A stretch of DNA of 64,000 nt from Jeotgalibacillus sp. S-D1 (GCF_004358665.1 NZ_SMZR01000003.1:341542-405541), one strand, 5' to 3'. Positions 44,779-57,864 are shown, counted from the stretch's first letter. A program made the numbers and translations. The notes: generated from the letters alone by a model not told the origin.

Positions 44779-46674
44779 TTACTCCCCTGATACTTTTGCA
44801 ATCCGGCCTTGTTCAATGTAGACAAGTAGAATTGAAATATCTGCCGGGTTTACCCCTGAGATGCGAGATGCCTGCGCAATGGAAAGCGGGCGGACGTCGC
44901 GAAGTTTTTGTCTGGCTTCGCTGGCAAGTCCATTTATCGCATTATAATCAATGCCTTCAGGAATTTTTTTGTTTTCCATTTTCTTTAATTTATCGACTTG
45001 CTGAAGGGATTTTTCAATATAACCTTCATATTTTATTTGAATTTCCACTTGTTCTTCCACATCAAAAGGCAAGGCAATGTCAGAAGGTGAAACCTCTTTA
45101 ATATGATTGTACGTGATTTCAGGTCTTCTTAAAAGGTCAGATCCGCGAATCCCATCTTTTAAGCTGCTGCTGCCTGCTGATTCCATAAGAGCCTGCACCT
45201 GTTGGCTCGGCTTAATAATCGTTCCGCGCAGCCGTTTGATTTCCGCATCGATCATGTCTTTCTTTTCGTTGAAACGGTCAAACCGCTCCTCAGAAACCAG
45301 TCCGATTTCCCGTCCTGTATCCGTTAATCGAAGATCGGCATTGTCATGTCGAAGCAAAAGACGATATTCGGCACGGGAGGTAAGCAATCTGTAAGGCTCA
45401 TTGGTTCCTTTTGTTACAAGGTCATCAATTAATACGCCAATATAGGCATCTGAACGGCTTAAAATAACTTCTTCTTTATCAAAAGCACGGCGTGCGGCAT
45501 TAATTCCGGCCATCAGACCCTGCCCGGCAGCCTCCTCATATCCTGAGGTGCCATTAATTTGGCCTGCTGTATAAAGGTTTTTAATTTTTTTCGTTTCAAG
45601 TGTCGGCCAAAGCTGCGTTGGCACAATTGCATCATACTCAATCGCATAGCCTGCACGCATCATTTGAGCTTTTTCAAGACCGGGAATGGATTCCAGCAAT
45701 TTTTGCTGTACATCTTCCGGCAAGCTCGTTGACAGCCCTTGAACATAAACTTCTTTTGTATTGCGTCCTTCCGGCTCCAGGAAAATCTGATGACGCGGTT
45801 TATCGTTGAATCGGACGACTTTATCTTCAATCGAAGGACAATATCTTGGTCCTGTACCTTTTATCATACCCGAATACATCGCTGAACGGTGTAAATTTTC
45901 GTCAATAATTGTGTGAGTTTCCTCATTTGTATACGTCAGCCAGCAAGGAAGCTGATCTGTGATGAATTGAGTAGTTTCATAACTAAAAGCGCGCGGCACA
46001 TCATCACCCGGCTGAATTTCTGTTTTGGAATAGTCGATGGTCTGGCTGTTGACACGCGGTGGCGTGCCTGTTTTAAAGCGCACAATATCAAACCCGAGAT
46101 TTCGCAGATGATCTGCAAGGCCAATTGATGGCTGCTGATTGTTCGGGCCGCTTGAATATTTCAGGTCCCCTATAATCACTTCACCGCGCAAAAAAGTACC
46201 CGCTGTAATGATGGTGGTTTTAGCACGATAAACCGCGCCTGTTTTTGAAATAACGCCTGTACATTCTCCATCTTCAATCACAAGCTCTTCCACCATTGCC
46301 TGAAGAAGAGTAATATTCGGCTCATTTTCAATTGTCTCTTTCATATCCTGCTGATACAGAACCTTATCTGCCTGAGCACGAAGCGCTCTTACAGCCGGTC
46401 CCTTACCTGTATTCAGCATGCGCATTTGAATATGGGTTTTATCGATTGTCCGGCCCATTTGACCGCCCAGCGCATCGATTTCTCTTACCACAATTCCTTT
46501 TGCCGGGCCTCCAACAGAAGGATTGCATGGCATAAACGCCACCATGTCTAAATTTATAGTTAACATCAGTGTTTTGGCTCCCATGCGTGCAGCGGCAAGT
46601 CCTGCCTCTACACCTGCATGGCCTGCTCCTACGACGATGACATCAAAAGAACCTGCCTCAAATTTTTTCACCAT
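44779..46674 (-). CDS. mnmG: tRNA uridine-5-carboxymethylaminomethyl modification enzyme MnmG
   Basis: A 631-residue flavoprotein that with MnmE installs the cmnm5 group at U34 of several tRNAs. FAD-binding motif [19 protein letters not shown] at the start; Cys-containing [18 protein letters not shown]; the [13 protein letters not shown] loop with its redox Cys; and the [21 protein letters not shown] end. AAGGAGG is upstream but 13 bases from the ATG, so the GTG next to it may also be used. It follows mnmE by 30 bp. Confidence 0.97.
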   Translation of the reverse strand: MVKKFEAGSFDVIVVGAGHAGVEAGLAAARMGAKTLMLTINLDMVAFMPCNPSVGGPAKGIVVREIDALGGQMGRTIDKTHIQMRMLNTGKGPAVRALRAQADKVLYQQDMKETIENEPNITLLQAMVEELVIEDGECTGVISKTGAVYRAKTTIITAGTFLRGEVIIGDLKYSSGPNNQQPSIGLADHLRNLGFDIVRFKTGTPPRVNSQTIDYSKTEIQPGDDVPRAFSYETTQFITDQLPCWLTYTNEETHTIIDENLHRSAMYSGMIKGTGPRYCPSIEDKVVRFNDKPRHQIFLEPEGRNTKEVYVQGLSTSLPEDVQQKLLESIPGLEKAQMMRAGYAIEYDAIVPTQLWPTLETKKIKNLYTAGQINGTSGYEEAAGQGLMAGINAARRAFDKEEVILSRSDAYIGVLIDDLVTKGTNEPYRLLTSRAEYRLLLRHDNADLRLTDTGREIGLVSEERFDRFNEKKDMIDAEIKRLRGTIIKPSQQVQALMESAGSSSLKDGIRGSDLLRRPEITYNHIKEVSPSDIALPFDVEEQVEIQIKYEGYIEKSLQQVDKLKKMENKKIPEGIDYNAINGLASEARQKLRDVRPLSIAQASRISGVNPADISILLVYIEQGRIAKVSGE

Positions 46675-46704
46675 AACGATGAATGTTCCTCCTTTTATTG
46701 CTTC

Positions 46705-48090
46705 TTATTTCCCAAGACAAAACTGCGAAAACAATTGATCAATTAAGCTTTCCTGAACGGTGTCCCCGATAATCTCTCCCAGAAGCTCCCATGTTCTTCT
46801 CAGATCAATCTGTACCATATCGACTGGTGTTCCCATTTGAGCACCCTGTATGGCTTCATCGATCGTTTGAAGAGCTTGATGAAGCAGCGCGATATGACGA
46901 TTATTGGATACATACGTGCCGTCACCCGCTTCCAGCGACCCTGCAAAGAAAAGGGATGCAATGGCTTCTTCAAGCTCATCTACCCCCTCCTCCTTCAATA
47001 ATGAAGTGGTTACCAGCTTGTGGTTCGCTGCCAGATCCTTTACTTCTTCCATATTAATCTGCTGCTCTAAATCGGTTTTATTTACAATGACAATCGTGTC
47101 CATTCCTTTTACTGCTTCAAACAGGCGTCGGTCTTCATCTGATAATGGTTCAGCATTATTCAGGACAAGCAAAAGCAAGTCCGCTTCTTTTAACACTTTA
47201 CGCGAACGTTCGACTCCGATTCGTTCGACGATGTCTTCTGTATCACGAATTCCTGCTGTATCAACCAGCTTTAACGGAACGCCGCGGACATTTACATACT
47301 CTTCAATCACATCGCGCGTCGTACCCGGAACATCTGTAACGATCGCTTTATTTTCATGAACAAGACTATTTAATAAGGAGGATTTTCCAACATTCGGCCG
47401 TCCGATAATCACGGTTGAAAGTCCTTCCCGTAAAATTTTCCCCTGCTCAGAAGTCTGTAATAATCGCTCAATCTGCTCTTTCACATACGCTGATTTTTCC
47501 AGCATCATTGAGAGAGTCATTTCTTCGACATCGTCGTATTCGGGATAATCTATATTAACTTCCACCTGTGCCAGAATCTCTAAGATTTCCTGGCGAAGGG
47601 ATTGAACAAGCTTTGATAATTTCCCTTCCATCTGCCCCATGGCCACCGTCATGGCACGGTCCGTTTTTGCCCGAATCAAGTCCATTACCGCCTCCGCCTG
47701 CGATAAGTCAATTCGGCCATTTAAAAAGGCCCTCTTTGTGAATTCGCCTGGTTCTGCAAGCCTTGCACCCTGGCGTAAAACCAGCTGAAGCACCTGGTTC
47801 ACAGTGACGAGCCCGCCGTGGCAATTAATTTCAATCACGTCTTCACGTGTAAATGTTTTTGGCCCCTTCATTACCGATACCATTACTTCCTCAATGGTCG
47901 TTTTTGAAGCAGGATCCACAATATGCCCATAATGAATAGTATGGGAAGGAACAGTCTGAAGCTGTTTGCCGCCCATACCTTCAAATACGCGATCAGCAAT
48001 CGCCAGCGCATCATCGCCGCTTAGACGGACGATCGCAATCGCTCCTTCTCCCATCGGCGTCGAAATCGCTGCAATTGTATCAAACTCCAT
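46705..48090 (-). CDS. mnmE: tRNA modification GTPase MnmE
   Basis: A 461-residue protein: N-terminal folate-binding domain ([20 protein letters not shown]), helical domain, and an embedded G domain with [25 protein letters not shown] and NKTDL. The C-terminal FCLGK with its Cys is conserved and needed for activity. It pairs with MnmG. AGGTGGCAGCCC precedes the ATG. The gap 48091-48521 holds its promoter, a DnaA-box group, a very AT-rich stretch and the jag terminator. Confidence 0.97.
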   Translation of the reverse strand: MEFDTIAAISTPMGEGAIAIVRLSGDDALAIADRVFEGMGGKQLQTVPSHTIHYGHIVDPASKTTIEEVMVSVMKGPKTFTREDVIEINCHGGLVTVNQVLQLVLRQGARLAEPGEFTKRAFLNGRIDLSQAEAVMDLIRAKTDRAMTVAMGQMEGKLSKLVQSLRQEILEILAQVEVNIDYPEYDDVEEMTLSMMLEKSAYVKEQIERLLQTSEQGKILREGLSTVIIGRPNVGKSSLLNSLVHENKAIVTDVPGTTRDVIEEYVNVRGVPLKLVDTAGIRDTEDIVERIGVERSRKVLKEADLLLLVLNNAEPLSDEDRRLFEAVKGMDTIVIVNKTDLEQQINMEEVKDLAANHKLVTTSLLKEEGVDELEEAIASLFFAGSLEAGDGTYVSNNRHIALLHQALQTIDEAIQGAQMGTPVDMVQIDLRRTWELLGEIIGDTVQESLIDQLFSQFCLGK

Positions 48091-48264
48091 TGGGCTGCCA
48101 CCTCACTTTTTTATCGTTCAAACTGCTTTATAAAACCCCAATTTTAAGGGTAAAATGCTCATTTATTTTTTTGCGTAGAAGCCATTCCGCTACTTCCGCT
48201 ATATTGCTTATCCTTTAAATAATTAGAATAGCACACTTTTATCTATTTAAAAAGAAAATCAGTT

Positions 48265-48325
48265 GGATTTATCCACAAGTTGTGGTATTGGCGTGCGCGG
48301 AGGAAAGTTATCAACATGGGGATAA
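48265..48325. promoter_or_regulatory. Small DnaA-box group upstream of mnmE
   Basis: TTATCCACA at 48269-48277 (perfect), with TGTGGTATT (48281), TTATCAACA (48308-48316) and TGGGGATAA (48317-48325) as weaker neighbours, in the non-coding region between mnmE and jag. Confidence 0.55.
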
Positions 48326-48486
48326 GTAGAATTTTATATAACAGAGGGAAGTTCCCACTTAATTAAAATTTGAATTTTATGCTATTTATTTAGCGAATTT
48401 AATTTTATTATTTTACATTAAATTGAAATAAAGATAAATAGAATAGATTATATATTTACATTATATTCAATTTACTAGCGCATTAA

Positions 48487-48517
48487 AAAATCCTCTAACC
48501 TTTGGCTAGAGGATTTT
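48487..48517 (-). terminator. rpmH-rnpA-spoIIIJ-jag terminator
   Basis: AAAATCCTCTA and TAGAGGATTTT arms, 5 to 35 bp after the jag stop, with a T-rich end on the minus strand. Confidence 0.85.
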
Positions 48518-48521
48518 AGGT

Positions 48522-49151
48522 TCATTTCAGCTTTCTTTTTGATTGAATCATCAAATATCTGTGGGGTTCAACGCCTTCAGAGTTTGTTTCAATATCACGT
48601 CTTCCAGAAAGCGCATTATGAATGATTTTTCTTTCATATGATGGCATCGGCTCAAGCTTTACAGGTCTGTTTGATCGCACCGCCTGATCTGCCATTTTTT
48701 TCGCTAAATGCTCAAGTGTTTCCTGTCTGCGCTGCCGGTAGTTTTCAGCATCAAGTATGATGGTCAAAAACTGGGCTGCATGTTGATTGGCCACGAGCTG
48801 AGCAAGATATTGAAGAGAATTAAGCGTTTGGCCTCGTTTTCCAATTAATAACGCAATTTTTTCACTTTCCAGCTGGAATGTGACAATTTTACCGTCTTTT
48901 TTTACGTTTGTTTGAATTTCAAGACCCATATGCCTGGTTACATCTTTCAAATATCGATCAACTTCCTCGATCGCGTCTTTTTTCTTCGACACAGTCACCT
49001 TTGCCGGACGCCCGCCAATCAATCCTAAAAACCCTTTTTTACCTTCATCAATGACTGTTACTTCCGCTTTTTCCTGCGAAATTTGTAATTTCGTTAAAGC
49101 GGCAGTCACAGCTTCTTCCACTGTAGCACCTGTCATAGTGATTTGAGACAC
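48522..49151 (-). CDS. jag: Jag (KhpB) RNA-binding protein
   Basis: A 209-residue protein: N-terminal jag domain (TGATVEEAVTAALTKLQIS, GFLGLIGGRPAKVTV), central KH domain (IALLIGKRGQTLNSLQYLAQL) and C-terminal R3H domain (AVRSNRPVKLEPMPSYERKIIHNAL). It binds many transcripts and affects division and wall synthesis. It follows spoIIIJ by 20 bp. Confidence 0.95.
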   Translation of the reverse strand: MSQITMTGATVEEAVTAALTKLQISQEKAEVTVIDEGKKGFLGLIGGRPAKVTVSKKKDAIEEVDRYLKDVTRHMGLEIQTNVKKDGKIVTFQLESEKIALLIGKRGQTLNSLQYLAQLVANQHAAQFLTIILDAENYRQRRQETLEHLAKKMADQAVRSNRPVKLEPMPSYERKIIHNALSGRRDIETNSEGVEPHRYLMIQSKRKLK

Positions 49152-49171
49152 TTTTTTAGCTCCCCCTGTCT

Positions 49172-49936
49172 TTATTGCACAGAATGGTCTGCTTTTTTGC
49201 TGCCTGTCCCATTAATTAGTAGGGTTTGAACGATCATAAAGATGTTTCCGACAACCCAGTACAGCGATAATGCGGATGGGAACGTAATAGCAAAGACTAC
49301 GATCATTACTGGCATTATATAAAGCATGATTTGCATTTGAGGATTCATTCCGGCAGGATTTCCGGCCATCATGAATTTTTGCTGTAAATACGTCGTGATC
49401 CCCGCTACTATAGGAAGAATGAAGAAAGGATCTCTTTCGCCAAGATCAAACCAAAGGAAGTTATGGTTGGCGATTTCTGTCGTACGAACAATTGCATGAT
49501 AAAAAGCAATTAGAATCGGCATTTGCACAAGCAGCGGAAAACAACCCGCTAATGGATTAACGCCATTCTTTTGAAACATTGCCATTGTTTCCTGCTGAAG
49601 TTTTTGTTGAGTTTGAGCATCTTTTGAAGAATACTTTTCTTTCAACTTCAACATTTCAGGCTGAATTTCCTGCATTTTTTTCGTATTTTTTGTTTGCTTA
49701 ATCATTAATGGAAGCAGTGCGAAACGGATAATCAACGTAACAATTACAATTCCTAATCCGTAATTGTCTCCGCTCCATTGCGCAATTGAAGTTATAAGCC
49801 ATGACAAAGGATAAACAAAGTAGCTGTTCCATATTCCTTCACTCTCGGTTGTAATCGGCTGATTGATCTGCGTACAACCCGATAGAAGAGCCACCAACCC
49901 CACAAACAATAGTAGGGGTAATAAACGATTTTTCAC
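49172..49936 (-). CDS. spoIIIJ: Membrane insertase YidC/SpoIIIJ
   Basis: A 254-residue lipoprotein-type YidC insertase. It starts with GTG at 49936, 9 bases after GGAGG; the ATG at 49966 lies further upstream with no site. Residues 1-20 are a lipoprotein signal ([14 protein letters not shown], Cys at the lipobox). Five membrane helices follow, with [28 protein letters not shown] and the conserved cytosolic hairpin. It inserts membrane proteins and, in the spore-former context, allows SpoIIIA channel assembly and sigma-G activity in the forespore. Confidence 0.96.
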   Translation of the reverse strand: MKNRLLPLLLFVGLVALLSGCTQINQPITTESEGIWNSYFVYPLSWLITSIAQWSGDNYGLGIVIVTLIIRFALLPLMIKQTKNTKKMQEIQPEMLKLKEKYSSKDAQTQQKLQQETMAMFQKNGVNPLAGCFPLLVQMPILIAFYHAIVRTTEIANHNFLWFDLGERDPFFILPIVAGITTYLQQKFMMAGNPAGMNPQMQIMLYIMPVMIVVFAITFPSALSLYWVVGNIFMIVQTLLINGTGSKKADHSVQ

Positions 49937-50021
49937 CCAGATGTTCCTCCCTATCTTTATATTCATTGCATACCACCCGTAATTGTAACATGTTTCCGAG
50001 TGGATGTAATGGCTTACTCGT

Positions 50022-50384
50022 CTATAATTTCTTTGAATTTACTCTTTTTTGAAGCACTTTGGATTTTCCCATCACGTGAGTTAAACTGCTTTTGGTTTGA
50101 TGGAAATCAAGATCAGCTGCAGGTTTTCTGGCAATCACAATATAATCATGCTCCTGCTGCAGCTGGGGGGAAAGCTCTAAAAAGACCTGTCTTATATAGC
50201 GTTTAATGCGATTTCGAACAACCGCATTGCCTACTTTTTTGCTCACCGATAAACCCAGACGGAAAGAGGCCTGGTCCGTTTTCTTCAAATGATAAAGGAC
50301 AAACTGACGATTGGCCATGGATGCACCATGGCGAAAAACCTGCTGGAATTCAGGATTCTTTTTAATACGCTGCTCTTTTTTCAT
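50022..50384 (-). CDS. rnpA: Ribonuclease P protein component
   Basis: A 120-residue basic protein: [19 protein letters not shown] and the RNR motif [28 protein letters not shown] that contacts the RNase P RNA. It matures tRNA 5' ends. The Met at 50384 is preferred to a GTG at 50390. A strong hairpin lies between rpmH and this gene. Confidence 0.96.
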   Translation of the reverse strand: MKKEQRIKKNPEFQQVFRHGASMANRQFVLYHLKKTDQASFRLGLSVSKKVGNAVVRNRIKRYIRQVFLELSPQLQQEHDYIVIARKPAADLDFHQTKSSLTHVMGKSKVLQKRVNSKKL

Positions 50385-50431
50385 TACCACACCTACAATA
50401 TGTTGGATTTATTTAACCTTATAAGTGAAAA

Positions 50432-50459
50432 AAGACCACTGAGTGGAATCAGTGGTCTT
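50432..50459 (-). terminator. Hairpin between rpmH and rnpA (attenuator-like)
   Basis: Perfect 11-base arms AAGACCACTGA and complement; its first arm overlaps the rpmH stop, and six Ts follow on the minus strand. It looks like a full intrinsic terminator inside the operon, which would lower rnpA relative to rpmH. Confidence 0.75.
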
Positions 50460-50592
50460 AAGCAGACAATACTTTTCTTCCACGTTGACGGCGACGAGCT
50501 AGAACCTTGCGGCCATTTTTTGTGCTCATGCGTGCGCGGAATCCGTGTACTTTACTTCTTTTACGCTTATTTGGTTGGAACGTACGTTTCAT
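50458..50592 (-). CDS. rpmH: 50S ribosomal protein L34
   Basis: A 44-residue, highly basic protein ([21 protein letters not shown]). It starts at 50592 after AGGAGGTGTCTTATAC; a longer in-frame stretch to 50643 is not coding. It marks the left end of oriC and heads the rpmH-rnpA-spoIIIJ-jag transcript. Confidence 0.97.
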   Translation of the reverse strand: MKRTFQPNKRKRSKVHGFRARMSTKNGRKVLARRRQRGRKVLSA

Positions 50593-50939
50593 GTATAAGA
50601 CACCTCCTAATTGATCATTCATCGATGACCAAGCTACAGACATTTTAAATTATTATATAGACTTCACATATCAAATGTCAATGTTCATTTCATAACAACC
50701 TCCTTATCATAACAGAGTCAAATCTTTACTTCAATAGTCAATTTTATTTTCGACGTAAATAGAACAAAATCGATTTCTTCTTTTTACCGAAAATAAAAAA
50801 AGCATTCCTATTCTAAATAGAGATGAATGAACTGAACCGATGCCAGTTTCTCAAGGGGAGATCGGGATAGACGGGTATTCTTCATTTTTTGAATTTCTTC
50901 ATTCATTTATTTTCTGTGAGGCTATTTTTAAAAAGCTGT

Positions 50940-51215
50940 GTACAACTGTGGATAGTTTTTCGACACCTTTTTTCTTTATCCACAGCAGGTATCGACAGCT
51001 TTTTCACAGATTCACCCCTTGTGGACAAGATTTATCCCCCTGTGAAAGGCGCTGTGGATAAATTATGAGATTCCTTGCACCTCAAAGGATTTTCTGCTAT
51101 TATAAGTGTGTTTTCACTCTTAATAACTTATCCGCCTATAAAACATTATCCACAGTTGTGGATATGCTGTGGATAGTTTTCTCAACATGCATGGAGAATC
51201 TTGTCCACAGCCTAT
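50940..51215. promoter_or_regulatory. oriC upstream part (incA/incB-like DnaA-box region)
   Basis: DnaA boxes at 50947-50955 (TGTGGATAG), 50976-50984 (TTATCCACA), 51020-51028 (TGTGGACAA), 51053-51061 (TGTGGATAA), 51146-51154 (TTATCCACA), 51157-51165 (TGTGGATAT), 51168-51176 (TGTGGATAG) and 51201-51209 (TTGTCCACA). Three are perfect. The region lies between rpmH and dnaA, the usual place for the upstream half of a bipartite Bacillus origin. The rest of 50593-51335 is the rpmH and dnaA promoter area. Confidence 0.9.
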
Positions 51216-51335
51216 GGATTATGTCGATATGTACTTATTTCGCTTTTTCTTCTATTCATAAGGATGAATATATATAAGATGCCTGCAAAAACATTACTAT
51301 TCTAGAAAAATAATAACGTGAGGAGGGTTTGATAC

Positions 51336-52682
51336 TTGGAAAATATCACGGATCTTTGGAACCGAGCGCTCGAAACGATAGAAAAGAAAATTAGCAAACC
51401 AAGCTATGAAACGTGGTTAAAATCAACTAAACCTTTTTCATTGCAGCGCGATAAACTGACCATTACCGCACCAAACGAATTTGCCAGGGATTGGCTTGAA
51501 GGACACTATTCGCAGCTGATCTCGAATGTTTTAAAAGAAGTGACAGGGGAAGAGCTGATGGTGAAGTTCATTATTCCCCAAAACCAGGATCAGGATGACT
51601 TTGATTTTACGGTTCAGCCGAAAAAACAAATTAAAGATGATGACCAGCAGGAATGGTCTCAAAGCATGTTAAATCCTAAATATACGTTTGATACATTCGT
51701 TATCGGTTCAGGGAACCGATTTGCACATGCTGCTTCGCTGGCTGTAGCGGAAGCACCTGCAAAGGCTTATAATCCTTTATTTATTTATGGGGGAGTAGGA
51801 TTAGGCAAAACCCATTTAATGCATGCGATCGGACACTATGTTTTAGAGCATAATTCTTCAGCTAAAGTGGTTTATTTGTCATCTGAAAAATTTACAAATG
51901 AATTTATTAATTCCATTCGTGATAATAAAGCGGTCGATTTTCGCAATAAATATCGAAATGTAGACGTTTTGCTAATTGATGATATTCAATTTCTTGCTGG
52001 AAAAGAACAAACACAAGAGGAATTTTTCCATACCTTTAATACTCTTCATGAAGAAAGCAAGCAAATTGTCATTTCAAGTGACCGTCCGCCAAAAGAAATA
52101 CCTACCCTAGAGGATCGATTGCGTTCCCGATTTGAATGGGGGCTCATTACGGATATTACTCCTCCGGACCTTGAAACGCGTATTGCGATCCTGCGAAAAA
52201 AGGCAAAAGCTGAAGGACTTGATATACCAAACGAAGCCATGCTTTATATTGCCAATCAGATTGATTCCAATATTAGAGAATTAGAAGGTGCACTTATCCG
52301 GGTTGTCGCTTATTCATCCCTTGTCAGCAAAGACATAAATGCCGATCTGGCAGCTGAAGCATTAAAAGACATCATGCCAAGTTCAAAGCCAAAAGTTATT
52401 ACGATTCTGGACATTCAAAAGGTGGTGGGAAACCACTTCAGCATCAGGCTTGAGGACTTTAAAGCGAAGAAAAGAACAAAAACGGTGGCATTTCCAAGAC
52501 AGATTGCGATGTATCTATCCAGAGAAATGACAGACTTTTCATTACCTAAGATTGGGGAAGAGTTTGGAGGCCGTGATCATACAACCGTTATACATGCCCA
52601 TGAAAAAATCTCAAAGCTGCTTGATCATGATGTTTCGTTAAAGCAGGAAGTCAAGGATATCAAGGCTACTCTTCAAAAGTAG
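51336..52682 (+). CDS. dnaA: Chromosomal replication initiator DnaA
   Basis: A 448-residue initiator. Domain I residues 1-80 ([16 protein letters not shown]); linker; AAA+ domain about 115-330 with [18 protein letters not shown] (Walker A), [11 protein letters not shown] (Walker B); domain IV with [15 protein letters not shown] that reads the DnaA box. The protein starts with TTG (ENITDLWN follows), with GAGGAGGG 9 bases upstream; many relatives use ATG or GTG here. dnaN follows after about 200 bp that contain the unwinding part of oriC. Confidence 0.98.
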   Translation: MENITDLWNRALETIEKKISKPSYETWLKSTKPFSLQRDKLTITAPNEFARDWLEGHYSQLISNVLKEVTGEELMVKFIIPQNQDQDDFDFTVQPKKQIKDDDQQEWSQSMLNPKYTFDTFVIGSGNRFAHAASLAVAEAPAKAYNPLFIYGGVGLGKTHLMHAIGHYVLEHNSSAKVVYLSSEKFTNEFINSIRDNKAVDFRNKYRNVDVLLIDDIQFLAGKEQTQEEFFHTFNTLHEESKQIVISSDRPPKEIPTLEDRLRSRFEWGLITDITPPDLETRIAILRKKAKAEGLDIPNEAMLYIANQIDSNIRELEGALIRVVAYSSLVSKDINADLAAEALKDIMPSSKPKVITILDIQKVVGNHFSIRLEDFKAKKRTKTVAFPRQIAMYLSREMTDFSLPKIGEEFGGRDHTTVIHAHEKISKLLDHDVSLKQEVKDIKATLQK

Positions 52683-52693
52683 CTTCTTAAAAC

Positions 52694-52850
52694 TGTGGGT
52701 AAATGTGGATAGATGGTGCACGTTTGAGCACATCTTTTCCACATGGGGAAAACTTATCAAAACAAGTCATCAACAGGCTTATCCACATATCCACAGGCCC
52801 TACTAGTATTACTATTATTTTAAAAGACTTAAATACTATATATATAGAGC
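52694..52850. promoter_or_regulatory. oriC unwinding region between dnaA and dnaN (DnaA boxes, DnaA-trios, AT-rich DUE)
   Basis: Boxes at 52694-52702 (TGTGGGTAA), 52704-52712 (TGTGGATAG), 52736-52744 (TTTTCCACA), 52779-52787 (TTATCCACA, perfect) and 52787-52795 (ATATCCACA). Then a short GC tract (GGCCC, 52796-52800), DnaA-trio-like repeats (TACTAGTATTACTATTATT from 52801), and the AT-rich tract to about 52850. This order is the basal unwinding system known from B. subtilis. Confidence 0.9.
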
Positions 52851-52882
52851 AGCAGACTACAAACATTTTGGAGGCTATGAAA

Positions 52883-54019
52883 ATGAAATTCCAGATTCAG
52901 CGAGATCGCTTAGTGAATGGCGTAAACGATGTTATGAAGGCCGTTTCTTCCAGAACAACCATTCCAATTTTGACCGGTATTAAAATAATGGCTCATGAAG
53001 AAGGGATTACCTTAACCGGAAGTGATTCAGATATTTCGATTGAATCTTTTATCCCAAAAGAAGAAGACGGAAAAGAAATCGTCACCATCCAGCAAGCTGG
53101 CGGAATTGTACTCCAGGCTAAATTCTTTGAAAGCATCGTAAAAAAACTGCCAATGGATACTGTCGAAATCGAAGTTCATTCCCATTTACAGACCGTTATT
53201 CGTTCAGGAAAATCTGAATTTAATCTTAATGGCTTAGATGTAAATGAATATCCGCATCTGCCGCAAATCGAAGAAGACAACGTACTTAGAATTGCAACGA
53301 ACCTTTTAAAGACCATGATTCGACAAACGGTGTTTGCAGTGTCCACCTCAGAAACACGCCCTATCTTGACAGGTGTAAACTGGCACATCGAAAATGGTGA
53401 GTTAAACTGTGTTGCAACAGACAGCCACCGCCTTGCTATGCGGAAGGCGCCAATCAGCGGAGGGGAGGAGACTTCCAATAAAGCGGTCATCCCCGGCAAA
53501 AGCCTGAATGAGTTAAATAAAATTCTGGAAGATACAGCCGATGAGGTTGAAATCGTCATTACAGAAAACCAAGTGCTGTTTAGAGCAAAACATGTGCTGT
53601 TTTTCTCGCGTTTGTTAGAAGGAAATTATCCTGATACATCAAGACTGGTTCCTGCTGAAAGCAAAACATCTCTGACAATAGGCGGAAAAGATTTTCTGCA
53701 GGCAATTGACCGGGCATCATTATTGGCCCGTGAAGAACGGAATAATGTGGTGAAGCTTTCGATCAGCGAAGAAGGCGCTGTTCAAATTTCTTCAAATACA
53801 CCTGAAATCGGAAAAGTAGTAGAAGAGGTTCAAAGTGAAGAAACCGATGGAGAGGCATTAAATATTTCATTTAGTGCAAAATACATGATGGATGCGCTGA
53901 AAGTATTCGAAGGTGCCGAAACAAATATCCAATTTACTGGAGCAATGAGGCCGTTTGTTCTGCGCCCAACATCAGATGACACCATTCTTCAATTAATCAC
54001 ACCTGTAAGAACCTATTAG
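52883..54019 (+). CDS. dnaN: DNA polymerase III sliding clamp (beta)
   Basis: A 378-residue clamp, the same length as in B. subtilis, with three similar domains: FQIQRDRLVNGVNDVMKAVSSRTTIPILTGI, the central TVFAVSTSETRPILTGVNWH, and the C-terminal MDALKVFEG to LQLITPVRTY end. It tethers the polymerase and is the docking site for many repair proteins. The start at 52883 follows GGAGGCTATGAAA; the frame continues upstream to 52703 through oriC sequence but no site supports that. A terminator follows. Confidence 0.98.
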   Translation: MKFQIQRDRLVNGVNDVMKAVSSRTTIPILTGIKIMAHEEGITLTGSDSDISIESFIPKEEDGKEIVTIQQAGGIVLQAKFFESIVKKLPMDTVEIEVHSHLQTVIRSGKSEFNLNGLDVNEYPHLPQIEEDNVLRIATNLLKTMIRQTVFAVSTSETRPILTGVNWHIENGELNCVATDSHRLAMRKAPISGGEETSNKAVIPGKSLNELNKILEDTADEVEIVITENQVLFRAKHVLFFSRLLEGNYPDTSRLVPAESKTSLTIGGKDFLQAIDRASLLAREERNNVVKLSISEEGAVQISSNTPEIGKVVEEVQSEETDGEALNISFSAKYMMDALKVFEGAETNIQFTGAMRPFVLRPTSDDTILQLITPVRTY

Positions 54020-54048
54020 ATCAACATATAAAACTGGTTTTCAGTAAG

Positions 54049-54090
54049 CCAAATGCCCCTGTTTCATGTCGAAACGAGGGGCATTTGGTT
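54049..54090 (+). terminator. dnaN terminator
   Basis: CCAAATGCCCC and GGGGCATTTGG arms with inner TTTC/GAAA pairing, followed by TTCTTTT. Confidence 0.85.
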
Positions 54091-54202
54091 CTTTTGATAA
54101 AAGAATGCAGTGAAATCGAGAGAAAAGGGAATTTTCCTTTGTTTTCAGCGGCAGTATTGGGTAAAATAATATATTAGAGAATATAAGAAGGTAGTGAGCG
54201 AA

Positions 54203-54424
54203 ATGAAAGAAACGATCACGATCACAACGGAGTATATTACGCTTGGACAATTCCTGAAACTGGCAGAGGTAATTCAAAGCGGAGGAATGGCCAAGTGGTT
54301 TTTAAGCGAGCATGAGGTATATATCAATCAGGAGCTTGACCAAAGACGTGGACGTAAATTGCGTGATGGAGATGAAGTTCAAATTCCTGACGTAGGTACA
54401 TACGTGGTGAAGTCAAGCGAATAG
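54203..54424 (+). CDS. yaaA: S4-domain protein YaaA (RlbA)
   Basis: A 73-residue RNA-binding S4 domain protein: EYITLGQFLKLAEVIQSGGMAKWFL and LDQRRGRKLRDGDEVQIP. In B. subtilis it is linked to 50S ribosome assembly. The ATG at 54203 is chosen over the GTG at 54194, which is part of the AAGGTAGTG site. recF follows by 14 bp; the two are usually cotranscribed. Confidence 0.94.
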   Translation: MKETITITTEYITLGQFLKLAEVIQSGGMAKWFLSEHEVYINQELDQRRGRKLRDGDEVQIPDVGTYVVKSSE

Positions 54425-54438
54425 AAGGATGTTAGGAC

Positions 54439-55557
54439 ATGTATATTGAGCAGCTTGAGCTTGCCCATTATCGAAATTACGAAAAGCTGACGGTCGATTT
54501 TGATAATAACGTCAATGTCATATTGGGGGAAAACGCCCAGGGAAAGACGAATGTAATGGAATCCATTTATGTTCTGGCCATGGCAAAATCCCATCGTACG
54601 TCGAATGAGAAAGATTTAATACAATGGGACTCAGATTATGCTAAAATAAAAGGTAGAGTAATGAAACATCATGGCTCCCTGCCGCTGGAATTAATCATTT
54701 CCAAAAAAGGGAAAAAAGCCAGGCTGAATCATCTTGAACAATCGAAATTAAGCCAATACATTGGCAATATGAATGTTGTTATGTTCGCGCCCGAAGATCT
54801 CCACTTAGTTAAGGGGAGCCCTCAAGTAAGGCGTCGTTTTATTGATATGGAGATAGGGCAGATTTCAGCTGTCTATCTTCACGATAGCAGTTTGTACCAA
54901 AAAATCCTGCAGCAGCGCAATCATTATTTAAAGCAGCTGCAGTCAAGAAAACAAAAAGACCGCACCATGCTTGAAGTGCTAACGGATCAGTTTGTGGAAA
55001 TGGCGGTTAAGATTATTAAGCGCCGTTTTGAGTTTATTAAGCTATTGCAGCAATGGGCAGAACCGGTTCATGCCGGAATCTCAAGAGGCCTCGAACAGTT
55101 AGAGGTGGTATACAAACCGTCCGTTCAGGTTTCAGAAGATCATAGCTTTGATGAAATAGAAGCTGTCTTTCGCAAAAAGTTTGATGAGCTTAGAGAGCGG
55201 GAAATTGACCGCGGCGTTACGCTGATCGGTCCTCATCGTGATGACCTGCAGTTTCTGGTAAACGGTCATGACGTTCAGACATTTGGTTCACAAGGGCAGC
55301 AGCGCACCACTGCCTTATCCATCAAATTAGCTGAAATTGAGCTGATTCATTCCGAGATTGGTGAATACCCGATTTTACTCCTGGATGATGTATTATCCGA
55401 ACTGGATGACTTCAGGCAATCACACCTGCTCAACACGATACAGGGTAAGGTCCAAACGTTCGTCACCACAACCAGTGTCGAAGGAATTGATCATCAGACC
55501 CTGAAGGATGCAACTACCTTTGTTGTTGAAAAAGGGAGCATGATTAAGCAAACATGA
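54439..55557 (+). CDS. recF: DNA replication and repair protein RecF
   Basis: A 372-residue SMC-like ABC ATPase: [19 protein letters not shown] (Walker A), [27 protein letters not shown] (signature), [13 protein letters not shown] (Walker B). With RecO and RecR it loads RecA at gaps. It follows yaaA closely and precedes remB. Confidence 0.97.
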   Translation: MYIEQLELAHYRNYEKLTVDFDNNVNVILGENAQGKTNVMESIYVLAMAKSHRTSNEKDLIQWDSDYAKIKGRVMKHHGSLPLELIISKKGKKARLNHLEQSKLSQYIGNMNVVMFAPEDLHLVKGSPQVRRRFIDMEIGQISAVYLHDSSLYQKILQQRNHYLKQLQSRKQKDRTMLEVLTDQFVEMAVKIIKRRFEFIKLLQQWAEPVHAGISRGLEQLEVVYKPSVQVSEDHSFDEIEAVFRKKFDELREREIDRGVTLIGPHRDDLQFLVNGHDVQTFGSQGQQRTTALSIKLAEIELIHSEIGEYPILLLDDVLSELDDFRQSHLLNTIQGKVQTFVTTTSVEGIDHQTLKDATTFVVEKGSMIKQT

Positions 55558-55570
55558 GGGGGCTGATCCT

Positions 55571-55822
55571 ATGTATGTTCATATAGGAGAAGATGCAATG
55601 GTAAGAATGAGCGATATCGTGGCAATAATGGATATGCAGGCGACAAAGTCTTCTCTCATAATGGAGCAGTTTATGAAAGATAACGACAACGGCATTGTCG
55701 ATCTCTGTCGCTCCACCTGTAAATCGATTGTTATTACTGATTTCAAGGTCTATTTGTCTCCATTGTCCTCAGCCACTCTGAAAAAAAGAACAGAAAAAAT
55801 GGCCAGGCCAATTTTTGAATAA
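55571..55822 (+). CDS. remB: RemB (YaaB) extracellular matrix regulator
   Basis: An 83-residue DUF370 protein: YVHIGEDAMVRMSDIVAIMD and KSIVITDFKVYLSPLSSATLKKR. RemA/RemB act as DNA-binding biofilm regulators in B. subtilis. GAGGGGG lies 9 bases before the ATG. It sits between recF and gyrB as in B. subtilis. Confidence 0.92.
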   Translation: MYVHIGEDAMVRMSDIVAIMDMQATKSSLIMEQFMKDNDNGIVDLCRSTCKSIVITDFKVYLSPLSSATLKKRTEKMARPIFE

Positions 55823-55852
55823 ACGTAAATCGGATCGTCAAAGAAAGTGTAG

Positions 55853-57805
<1,953 letters not shown>

Positions 57806-57864
57806 GAAGAGGGATAGACGAATACTCTATCCTTTCTTTTTCGTAAAAGGAGGCAATTTCAACT

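Noticed and set aside
51032..51136. TTATCCCCC (51032) and TTATCCGCC (51128) as DnaA boxes
   Set aside because: Two or more mismatches to TTATNCACA; left out of the oriC box list.
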